Assembly (NCBI GenBank): GCA_021805265.1
Contig: JAJZFR010000334.1
Coordinates: 1-7,103, forward strand
Source of the DNA: Acidobacteriota bacterium
GTDB lineage: Bacteria > Acidobacteriota > Terriglobia > Terriglobales > Acidobacteriaceae
Length of the DNA stretch: 7,103 nucleotides
Direction: 5' to 3'
The position numbers were made by a program, and so were the translations under genes. This document shows, piece after piece, positions 1 to 4,938 of this stretch (positions within the stretch are counted from its first letter, which is position 1; every line of letters begins with the position of its first letter). Below the pieces are notes generated by a model that searched no databases, was not told the origin of the DNA, and saw nothing but the letters and a program-made list of their open reading frames with translations.

Positions 1-1197
1 GTCGGCCGCGTAGCTCTGGTCACCGCCTCCGCACTCATACTGGCCAGCCTTTTTACCGCCTGCAATCCGGTCACCATCGACTATGTCTACGTAGCCGGAA
101 GCAAGGCGAACCCCGGACAGGTCGAGGTCTTCGAGATTGACCGCGTCTCCGGCGCCATGAGCCAGATCGGCTCCATCGTCTCCTCCGGTGGCCCCAACCC
201 GGTTTCGCTTGCCATTTCGCTTACCTATCACTACATCTACGCCGCCAATCAGGGCAACAATACCATCGTCCAGTTCAATATCAACCCGGACGGCACCCTC
301 CAGCCTGGCCCCTCCGTTACGCTCGCCAGCGAAGGCCTCTCGCCCGTCTCCATCATCACCAACAACGCCGCCACGCTGCTCTACGTCGTCAGCAGCCTTC
401 AGCCCGGCTGCACCACCGCGACCGCCGGAGCCGCCACCTGCAACGGCGGTGCGCTCGCCGTCTTTCCCCTTAGCGCCACCGGCGCGCTCGGCGCTCCCAT
501 CGCCAACGGAAACCTCAACTACTGGCCCATCGGCATCAACCCCACCGCTGTCGCCGCCTCCCAGGATGGCCTGCACGTCTACGCCACCACCTACGATCCA
601 GCCGCCGGCCTCGGATACATGTATGACTACAACGCCACCCCCGCCGGCGTCCTCACGCCCGTCCCTGGCAGCCCCGAATACGCCGGCGTCAAGCCCTCCG
701 GCATGATTGTTGACCCCACCAGCCGCTTTGTCTACACCACCGATTTCGCACAGAATGAAATCATCGCCTACACCATCGAGTCCACCGGCCTGCTCCTGCC
801 CCTCATCAACGGTCCCTTCAAAACCGGCAACGAGCCTTCCGCTATCACCATCGACCCGCGAGGCATCTACCTCTACGTCTCCAACGAACTCGACAACACC
901 GTCTCCGCCTACGAGATCACCCTCGCCACCGGAACCCCCACCGCCGCCGTCAACACCTCCGGAACTCAGGCCAACGTCACCGCAACCGCGCCCGTCTCCC
1001 TGGTCGTCGATCCCGGCTTCGGACGCTACGTCATGACCGCCAACTACCTCGACAACTCCCTCAGCGCCTTCCAGATCAACGGCAGCACAGGCACCCTAAG
1101 CCCCGGCCTCAACGGACCCTACCCCTCCGTCGCTCTGCCTACTTCGATCGTCTCCATACCGCGTGGCAACCACGCCATTCAGGTCAACCAGCGGTAA
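1..1197 (+). CDS. Lactonase-fold (YncE/YVTN-like) beta-propeller lipoprotein, 5'-truncated by the window
   Basis: The frame is open from base 1 to the TAA at 1195-1197 (398 residues visible). There is no ATG before 157, but codons 1-21 encode a hydrophobic stretch, LVTASALILASLFTAC, which looks like the end of a lipoprotein signal peptide with a lipobox-like FTAC (lipidated Cys at visible residue 21). The true start therefore lies just upstream of the window, and a start at 157 would cut off the signal peptide and first strand. The mature part repeats a propeller pattern about every 45-60 residues, for example YIYAANQGNNTIVQFNI, FVYTTDFAQNEIIAYTI, YLYVSNELDNTVSAYEI and YVMTANYLDNSLSAFQI. This resembles the 6-phosphogluconolactonase/YVTN seven-bladed propeller (PF10282 type). 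Two cysteines ten residues apart (visible 137 and 147) sit in a loop and could form a disulfide after export. Members of this class are often not enzymes, so the lactonase label describes the fold, not a proven reaction. It is probably anchored in an outer or periplasmic membrane face. Codons end mostly in C. Confidence 0.85.
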   Translation, partial: VGRVALVTASALILASLFTACNPVTIDYVYVAGSKANPGQVEVFEIDRVSGAMSQIGSIVSSGGPNPVSLAISLTYHYIYAANQGNNTIVQFNINPDGTLQPGPSVTLASEGLSPVSIITNNAATLLYVVSSLQPGCTTATAGAATCNGGALAVFPLSATGALGAPIANGNLNYWPIGINPTAVAASQDGLHVYATTYDPAAGLGYMYDYNATPAGVLTPVPGSPEYAGVKPSGMIVDPTSRFVYTTDFAQNEIIAYTIESTGLLLPLINGPFKTGNEPSAITIDPRGIYLYVSNELDNTVSAYEITLATGTPTAAVNTSGTQANVTATAPVSLVVDPGFGRYVMTANYLDNSLSAFQINGSTGTLSPGLNGPYPSVALPTSIVSIPRGNHAIQVNQR

Positions 1198-1218
1198 CCC
1201 CCTGCCCGCCTGACACCG

Positions 1219-1248
1219 AACCATTACAATCCCCAACCATAACAATCC
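1219..1248. repeat. Short imperfect direct repeat, two 14-bp copies
   Basis: AACCATTACAATCC (1219-1232) and AACCATAACAATCC (1235-1248) differ at one base and are 16 bp apart. The second copy directly abuts the first palindromic element. It could be a small tandem duplication or a binding site; nothing in the sequence decides between them. Confidence 0.5.
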
Positions 1249-1281
1249 GGGTGCCCCCGGTCTCGCTTCTGAGACCGGGGA
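1248..1281. repeat. REP-like palindromic element, copy 1
   Basis: This 34-bp unit starts CGGGTGCCCCC and contains a perfect 10-bp inverted repeat: CCCCGGTCTC (1255-1264), loop GCTTCT, GAGACCGGGG (1271-1280). It matches copy 2 at 33 of 34 positions, and the single difference (C at 1269 versus T at 1337) is in the loop, so the stem is fully conserved. Dispersed intergenic hairpins beginning GGGTGCCCC are, to my recollection, common in Terriglobia genomes, which would make this a REP-type element. No T-tract follows, so a role as a simple intrinsic terminator is not supported. Confidence 0.75.
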
Positions 1282-1315
1282 TCAACCAACTCCCGAGTCT
1301 CCCGATCCACTCACA

Positions 1316-1349
1316 CGGGTGCCCCCGGTCTCGCTTTTGAGACCGGGGA
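1316..1349. repeat. REP-like palindromic element, copy 2
   Basis: This is the second 34-bp unit, in the same orientation and exactly 68 bp after copy 1. The stem arms are CCCCGGTCTC (1323-1332) and GAGACCGGGG (1339-1348) with loop GCTTTT. Only the loop differs from copy 1. The 34 bp between the copies (1282-1315) is not repeated elsewhere in the window. The direct-repeat pair resembles a small REP/BIME-like cluster. Confidence 0.75.
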
Positions 1350-1398
1350 AAGTCGATCGCAAAACCCTCTCTGACCTGAAATCTCACCCACACCCCAC

Positions 1399-1420
1399 AA
1401 GGGCAGCCCAGGCTGCCCTT
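1399..1420. repeat. 10-bp inverted repeat (hairpin), possible terminator or REP-like unit
   Basis: AAGGGCAGCC (1399-1408) pairs perfectly with GGCTGCCCTT (1411-1420) across a 2-nt gap, giving in practice a 9-bp stem with a 4-nt loop. The plus strand continues CCCTTTTCCC, which includes a short T run six nt after the stem, so weak termination of plus-strand readthrough is possible. Its sequence is unrelated to the 34-bp elements. It lies about 90 nt before yacG. Confidence 0.55.
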
Positions 1421-1510
1421 CCCTTTTCCCTCAACCAAACAAACTGGAAATTTCCCCCCAACCCTGCGAAAATATCCCTGACACAACCCTCGCTCCCGGT
1501 GCCCCGATCC

Positions 1511-1720
1511 ATGCCCAGAACGCCCACAATCAAAACCTTCCGTTGCCCCACCTGCCGCCAGCTCGTGCTCGCCTCCGGGGAAGACTTCCCCTTCTGCAGC
1601 GACCGCTGCCGCAAGATCGACCTCGGCAAGTGGGCCATGGGCGTCTACAAGATCAGCTCTCCCGTCCTCGATCCGGACCTCCTCGAAGACCTCGAGGGAA
1701 GCGGCAATCGCAATGAATGA
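1511..1720 (+). CDS. yacG: YacG-type zinc-ribbon protein, DNA gyrase inhibitor family
   Basis: This 69-residue protein has the complete YacG signature: FRCPTC (C12, C15) then FCSDRCRKIDLGKWAMGVYKI (C29, C33), giving four zinc-ligand cysteines followed by the family's D-L-G-x-W motif. In E. coli, YacG binds GyrB and inhibits gyrase from binding DNA; transfer of that role here rests on family membership. The Cys15-to-Cys29 spacing is 13 residues, slightly shorter than the 15 I count for E. coli. The acidic tail DPDLLEDLE is typical. ATG 1511 is chosen because it leaves about ten residues before the first cysteine, as in the family. An in-frame GTG at 1499 is a possible alternative, and the frame stays open upstream to a GTG at 1319 inside a hairpin repeat, which is not credible. 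No clear Shine-Dalgarno is seen. The end overlaps pgpA by 8 nt. Confidence 0.9.
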   Translation: MPRTPTIKTFRCPTCRQLVLASGEDFPFCSDRCRKIDLGKWAMGVYKISSPVLDPDLLEDLEGSGNRNE

Positions 1721-2225
1721 TTCCCGGAATCTCGACCTTCGATCCATCCGGAAAACGCCCTGGGCATGGACCGTAGCCACCTTCTTCGGCACCGGCCTGC
1801 TCCGGCCCGGACCAGGAACCTGGGGTTCCGTCGCCGCCACACTCCTTTTTTCCTCGCTCGTCGCCGTCTTCCATCCTCCCGCGCCCCAACTGCTCGCCCT
1901 CACCCTTGTCGGAATCCTCCTTGCCGTCGCCACAGGCATCCCCGCCGCAACCATCGCCGCCCGCGAATGCGCCGGCAAAGACCCCGGTTTTGTCGTCATC
2001 GACGAGGTCGCCGGCGTCTGGATCGCCCTCCTCGCAGCCATTCCCCACCCCGACTGGAAACACATCCTCGCCGCGCTCCTTCTCTTTCGCGCCTTCGACA
2101 TCGCCAAGCCATTTCCTATTCGTCTCATCGAAAAACTCCCCGCCGGCTTCGGCATCGTCTGCGACGACCTCGCCGCCGGCCTGTATGCTGGGGCTGGAGT
2201 CCTGCTCCTCGCCCGCTGGCTTTAA
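1713..2225 (+). CDS. pgpA: Phosphatidylglycerophosphatase A
   Basis: PgpA removes the phosphate from phosphatidylglycerol-3-phosphate to give phosphatidylglycerol, a step of anionic phospholipid synthesis at the inner membrane. The 170-residue length fits the family. Conserved blocks are in order: FGTGLLRPGPGTWGS (residues 25-39), DPGFVVIDEVAGVW (90-103), FRAFDIAKPFPIRLIEKL (125-142) and GFGIVCDDLAAGLYAG (145-160). Hydrophobic segments near 41-53, 59-78, 100-112 and 153-168 fit the expected multi-pass membrane protein. ATG 1713 lies inside the last codons of yacG, overlapping by 8 nt in another frame, so translational coupling is likely. A purine-rich GAGGGA at 1694-1699 is the nearest ribosome-binding candidate, about 13 nt upstream, which is rather far. 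The gene continues into the TIG-propeller gene 24 nt later. The identification is firm; membrane topology is inferred from hydrophobicity only. Confidence 0.93.
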   Translation: MNDSRNLDLRSIRKTPWAWTVATFFGTGLLRPGPGTWGSVAATLLFSSLVAVFHPPAPQLLALTLVGILLAVATGIPAATIAARECAGKDPGFVVIDEVAGVWIALLAAIPHPDWKHILAALLLFRAFDIAKPFPIRLIEKLPAGFGIVCDDLAAGLYAGAGVLLLARWL

Positions 2226-2249
2226 CCCCCGGCCCGCATCGGAAAAACT

Positions 2250-3305
2250 ATGTCGCCGCTTCGAAAATCCACGCCCGCCATTGACCAGGTCACCCCCTCG
2301 GCTTCCCTGCCCGGTGCCGAGGTCGCCATTCTCGGCAAAAACCTTGGCCCGCACCACTACGCGCTGCCCACCCTCCGCGTCAACGGAATCCAGGCTCATA
2401 TCTCCATCTGCCGCGCCGACCGCATCGTCTTTCGCATTCCAGACGACGCCGAAACCGGCATGATCGAGGTACGCGGCAGCGGGGACTCCAGCAACCATAT
2501 CCCCCTGCGCATCGCCCGCCAGCTCTCTGACGGACTCCACCCCGTCACCAGCCCCGTCGTCAGCCGCTCCGGCATGATCTTCGCCACCATCTCAGGACCG
2601 CGCGGCAAACAGACTCCGGTCTCCATCGTCCGCATCAGCCCGGACGGCCTCGGCACGCCCTTCGTCAGCGGCATTCTCAATCCCACCGGCCTCGCCTTCA
2701 ATCCCGATGGCGAGCTCTTCGTCTCCTCCAGAGCTGAAGGCACCGTCTACCGCATCGACGCCGGTGGCGAAGCCACCGTTTACGCCGAAGGCATGGGCGT
2801 CGCTACCGGTATCGCCTTTGACCCCGATGGCAATCTCTTCGTCGGCGACCGCTCCGGAACCATCTTCAAGATCGCTCCCGGCCACTCCGACCGCGCGCGA
2901 CATATCTTTGTCTACGCCACGCTCGAGCCAAGTGTCGCCGCCTACCATCTCGCCGCAGGCCCCGATGGAACGCTCTACGTCACCGCCCCCTCGCTCACCT
3001 CGAACGACGCCGTCTGGGCCATTGATCGCGACGGCGCGGTCACTGCCTGCTTCCGTGGCCTCGGCAGGCCACAGGGCATCGCCCTCGATGCCGACGCCAA
3101 CCTCTACGTCACCGCCTCACTCCACGGGCAGCGTGGACTCGTGCGCATTCACCCTCGCGAACCCAACGCCCCCGCAGAGCTGGTGGTCTCAGGGAACAAC
3201 CTCGTCGGCGTCGCCTTTTCGCCCCTCGGCACCACCATCCTCGCCACCCATCACGCCGTCTACGAGGTCGAACTCGACGTTCCCGGCCTCCCTCCAACGG
3301 ATTGA
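2250..3305 (+). CDS. IPT/TIG domain plus six-bladed NHL/SMP-30-like propeller protein, function unknown
   Basis: This 351-residue protein has two parts. Residues about 8-90 look like an IPT/TIG (Ig-like) domain: PAIDQVTPSASLPGAEVAIL, then GKNLG, LRVNG, and RIVFRIPDDAETGMIEV. Residues about 98-343 carry about six propeller repeats of the NHL/SMP-30 kind, the clearest being PTGLAFNPDGELFVSS (145-160), ATGIAFDPDGNLFVGD (185-200), HLAAGPDGTLYVTA (233-246), PQGIALDADANLYVTA (274-289) and VGVAFSPLGTTILAT (319-333). There is no signal peptide, membrane segment or lipobox, so it appears cytosolic, unusual because TIG domains are mostly found on exported or surface proteins. The gene is 24 nt after pgpA and 43 nt before cinA, all on one strand, which suggests cotranscription. 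Only a weak GGA (2241-2243) precedes the ATG. Propellers of this type can be lactonases, hydrolases or simple binding scaffolds; no catalytic set is obvious, so no reaction is assigned. Confidence 0.85.
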   Translation: MSPLRKSTPAIDQVTPSASLPGAEVAILGKNLGPHHYALPTLRVNGIQAHISICRADRIVFRIPDDAETGMIEVRGSGDSSNHIPLRIARQLSDGLHPVTSPVVSRSGMIFATISGPRGKQTPVSIVRISPDGLGTPFVSGILNPTGLAFNPDGELFVSSRAEGTVYRIDAGGEATVYAEGMGVATGIAFDPDGNLFVGDRSGTIFKIAPGHSDRARHIFVYATLEPSVAAYHLAAGPDGTLYVTAPSLTSNDAVWAIDRDGAVTACFRGLGRPQGIALDADANLYVTASLHGQRGLVRIHPREPNAPAELVVSGNNLVGVAFSPLGTTILATHHAVYEVELDVPGLPPTD

Positions 3306-3337
3306 ATACGCGCCCGAAAGGCAAAAGCCGAGCGCTC

Positions 3338-3342
3338 AGGAG
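3338..3342 (+). promoter_or_regulatory. Ribosome-binding site of cinA
   Basis: AGGAG lies 6 nt before the ATG at 3349. It is the clearest Shine-Dalgarno on the plus strand of this window and fixes the cinA start, although the frame is open far upstream through the preceding gene. Confidence 0.8.
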
Positions 3343-3348
3343 CAAGCC

Positions 3349-4590
3349 ATGAAATGTGAAATCATCGCCGTCGGCTCCGAGCTGCTCACTCCCTGGCGTC
3401 AGGACACCAACTCCCTCGCGCTCACCCGGATGCTCAACCAGATCGGCGTCTCCGTCGCCTTCAAGACCATCGTCGGCGACCGCCGCAACCATCTCGTCAG
3501 CGCCATTCGCACCGCCCTCGCCCGCGCCGACATTCTCATCGTCATGGGCGGCCTCGGACCCACCGAAGACGACCTCAGCCGCGAAGCCGTCGCCGAGGCC
3601 CTCGATCTCACCCTCCGCCGCGACAATGCCCTCATCGCAGCCCTCAGCATCCGCTTCGCCGGCCGCCCCATGACCGACAACAACCTCAAACAGGCCGACC
3701 TCATCGAAGGAGCCACCGTCCTCCCGAACGCCAACGGCACCGCTCCCGGCCAGTGGCTCGACACCGGATTCGCCGGTCACCGCAAGCTCGTCATGCTCGT
3801 CCCCGGACCGCCCGGCGAGTGCCTGCCGCTCTTTGCCGAGCAGTGTATCCCTCGCCTGCGCGAAATCATTCCCCTGCGCCACATCGCACACCGCACTCTC
3901 AAAGCGACCTTCATCCCCGAGTCCACCGCCGACGCGCTGCTCGCTCCCATCTACTCCACCTTCACCGATGTCGAAACCACCATCCTGGCGGGCAACTGCG
4001 AGATCCAGCTCCAGCTCACCTGCTCCAAACCCTCCCTCGAAGCCGCCCAACAACGCGTCGATACCCTCGCCAGCCGACTCGAAGAAGCCCTCGAAGAACA
4101 CCTCTTCTCCTCGACCGGCGAAACCCTCGAACAGATCGTCCTCTTCTACCTCGAGCTCAAGCAGGAGACCCTGGCCGTCGCCGAAAGCTGCACCGGTGGC
4201 CTGCTCGCCCAGCGCATCACCTCCGTCAGCGGCAGCTCCCGCTCCTTCCTCGGCGGAGCCATCGTCTACTCCGACGCGCTCAAGACCGCCTTCTGTGCCG
4301 TCCCGCCAGCGCTCCTCGAACAGCACGGCGCGGTCAGCGCCCCTGTCGTCGAGGCCCTGGCCCAGGGCATTCGCCAGCGCACCGGCGCCTCCCTCGGCGT
4401 CGCCATCACCGGCATCGCCGGCCCCGGCGGCGGCTCCGAGGAAAAACCCGTCGGCCGCGTCTACGTCGCCCTCAGCGACGCCCATCGCACCCAATCCGAA
4501 GAATGCAACTTCCGCGGCGACCGTGACCGCATCCGCCTCTGGGCTACCCAGAAAGCTCTCGACATGCTCCGCCGCAGGCTGATGGCCTGA
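3349..4590 (+). CDS. cinA: CinA: ADP-ribose pyrophosphatase-type/nicotinamide-nucleotide amidase, two-domain
   Basis: The 413-residue protein matches full-length CinA. Residues 1-170 form the MoCF/COG1058 domain, with VGSELLTPWRQDTNS (8-22) and the hallmark GGLGPTEDD (67-75); in characterised homologues this domain hydrolyses ADP-ribose and related pyrophosphates. A middle linker domain spans about 180-255. The C-terminal CinA/PncC domain (about 260-413) carries AESCTGG (278-284, predicted nucleophile Ser279), YSDALK (307-312, predicted general-base Lys312) and GIAGPGGG (355-362); PncC deamidates NMN to nicotinate mononucleotide. Both halves look intact, so NAD-derived metabolite repair or pyridine-nucleotide salvage is the likely role. 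The older name 'competence-inducible' comes from streptococci and does not imply competence here. The start is set by AGGAG at 3338-3342. It is the last gene of the yacG-pgpA-TIG-propeller-cinA run, and a 22-bp palindrome begins 8 nt after its stop. Confidence 0.95.
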   Translation: MKCEIIAVGSELLTPWRQDTNSLALTRMLNQIGVSVAFKTIVGDRRNHLVSAIRTALARADILIVMGGLGPTEDDLSREAVAEALDLTLRRDNALIAALSIRFAGRPMTDNNLKQADLIEGATVLPNANGTAPGQWLDTGFAGHRKLVMLVPGPPGECLPLFAEQCIPRLREIIPLRHIAHRTLKATFIPESTADALLAPIYSTFTDVETTILAGNCEIQLQLTCSKPSLEAAQQRVDTLASRLEEALEEHLFSSTGETLEQIVLFYLELKQETLAVAESCTGGLLAQRITSVSGSSRSFLGGAIVYSDALKTAFCAVPPALLEQHGAVSAPVVEALAQGIRQRTGASLGVAITGIAGPGGGSEEKPVGRVYVALSDAHRTQSEECNFRGDRDRIRLWATQKALDMLRRRLMA

Positions 4591-4598
4591 TTCCCGGC

Positions 4599-4620
4599 CA
4601 GTCAACGGGCCCGTTGACTG
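4599..4620. repeat. Perfect 22-bp palindrome between cinA and the antitoxin gene
   Basis: CAGTCAACGGG (4599-4609) is followed at once by its exact reverse complement CCCGTTGACTG (4610-4620). Pairing stops at both ends (C4598 against A4621). It could be a cinA terminator hairpin, but no T-tract follows on either strand. The alternative is an operator for the ribbon-helix-helix protein encoded 28 nt downstream, since that protein class binds as a dimer to palindromic sites at its own promoter. The overlap with a -35-like hexamer favours the operator reading. Confidence 0.75.
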
Positions 4621-4642
4621 ATAGAAGTCGCACCCGCACGAT
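4614..4642 (+). promoter_or_regulatory. Candidate promoter of the antitoxin gene, overlapping the palindrome
   Basis: TTGACT (4614-4619) matches the -35 consensus at five of six bases. After a 17-nt spacer, CACGAT (4637-4642) matches -10 TATAAT at only three of six. The expected start point, about 7 nt downstream, falls on or next to the ATG at 4649, and no Shine-Dalgarno lies between, so a leaderless transcript is possible. The weak -10 keeps this tentative. Confidence 0.4.
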
Positions 4643-4648
4643 ACACCG

Positions 4649-4900
4649 ATGAACTCCGATGCAATTCGGACCTCCATCGACCTGCCGCGCGATCTGCATC
4701 GACGCCTCCATGAGGCTGCCGCCAGAAAAGGCTGCTCCGCCCGCAAGCTCATCCTTGCCGGAATCGAGCGCGCCGTCGAGGAAACCAGGTCTTCCCGGCC
4801 CAGCCGGCGGCTCAGTCTCGATCCGCCGCTGATTCCCCTCGCTGGCCGACGCATCCGCGTCACCAACCAGGAGGTGTATGAACTGATTGAGTTTCCCTGA
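4649..4900 (+). CDS. Ribbon-helix-helix, VapB-like antitoxin without an adjacent toxin
   Basis: The 83-residue protein begins with a typical ribbon-helix-helix fold: strand IRTSIDLP (6-13), helix A around 14-27 (DLHRRLHEAAARKG), and helix B around 29-44 (CSARKLILAGIERAVE). This is the DNA-binding dimerisation unit of VapB/CopG-type antitoxins. The tail after residue 55, PLIPLAGRRIRVTNQEVYELIEF, resembles the C-terminal part of VapB proteins that contacts a PIN-domain toxin. A VapC toxin would normally follow immediately, but here the next gene is convergent and starts its stop codon region only 38 nt away, and no PIN-like frame is present. It is therefore a solitary antitoxin or a stand-alone regulator. 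No Shine-Dalgarno precedes ATG 4649. A palindrome with a -35-like element lies just upstream, suggesting autoregulation. The C-terminal codons sit in an inverted repeat (4885-4914). The family assignment is good at fold level, weaker for the VapB subtype. Confidence 0.75.
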   Translation: MNSDAIRTSIDLPRDLHRRLHEAAARKGCSARKLILAGIERAVEETRSSRPSRRLSLDPPLIPLAGRRIRVTNQEVYELIEFP

Positions 4901-4914
4901 CATCAAACTCAATC
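4885..4914. terminator. Inverted repeat between convergent genes, candidate bidirectional terminator
   Basis: GATTGAGTTT (4885-4894) pairs perfectly with AAACTCAATC (4905-4914) across a 10-nt loop. It spans the antitoxin stop codon (4898-4900) and lies 25 nt beyond the esterase stop, exactly where two convergent genes would share a terminator. The stem is only moderately GC-rich, and TCTCCCC rather than a T-tract follows on the plus strand, so efficiency is uncertain. Confidence 0.5.
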
Positions 4915-4938
4915 TCTCCCCAGCCAGCCCTGCATCCC

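Larger units (their letters stand above)
1198..1510. other. 313-nt intergenic region holding hairpin repeats
   Basis: No credible coding frame is present. From left to right it holds a 14-bp imperfect direct repeat (1219-1248), two 34-bp palindromic elements (1248-1281 and 1316-1349), a third hairpin (1399-1420), then an A/T-richer stretch (about 1421-1480) leading to yacG. A small perfect palindrome, GGAAATTTCC, lies at 1446-1455. The promoter of the yacG operon should be in roughly 1421-1500, but I see no convincing -35/-10 pair and no good Shine-Dalgarno before 1511. None of the hairpins is followed by a clean T-tract. The hairpin cluster could still separate transcription of the upstream lipoprotein gene from the operon. 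Confidence 0.7.

Noticed and set aside
157..1197. Start of the lipoprotein gene at ATG 157
   Set aside because: The frame is open to base 1 and encodes a lipoprotein signal and first propeller strand before 157, so the start is upstream of the window.
1248..1349. Repeat-spacer-repeat layout (34-34-34 bp) resembling a minimal CRISPR
   Set aside because: Only two copies exist, each is almost entirely a long perfect hairpin, the difference is in the loop, and no cas gene or leader is present. A REP-like pair fits better.
1421..1480. Promoter for the yacG operon
   Set aside because: The region is A/T-richer and has AATATC-like sequence near 1471, but no matching -35 at suitable spacing, so I did not call it.
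1319..1510. N-terminal extension of yacG to a GTG at 1319
   Set aside because: It would translate through a REP-like element and a hairpin, and YacG proteins start about ten residues before the first cysteine.
1184..2540. Long minus-strand frames opposite yacG, pgpA and the start of the TIG-propeller gene
   Set aside because: They are low-complexity shadows of strongly supported plus-strand genes, and one crosses the intergenic hairpins.
2707..3348. Upstream extension of the cinA frame
   Set aside because: It overlaps the TIG-propeller gene in another frame, is Ser/Pro-rich, and the CinA family start coincides with ATG 3349 preceded by AGGAG.
3109..4866. 585-codon open frame on the minus strand opposite cinA
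   Set aside because: It is antisense to cinA, which has all family motifs. The translation is Gly/Ala/Glu/Asp-rich with no recognisable domain, as expected from the strand's codon bias.
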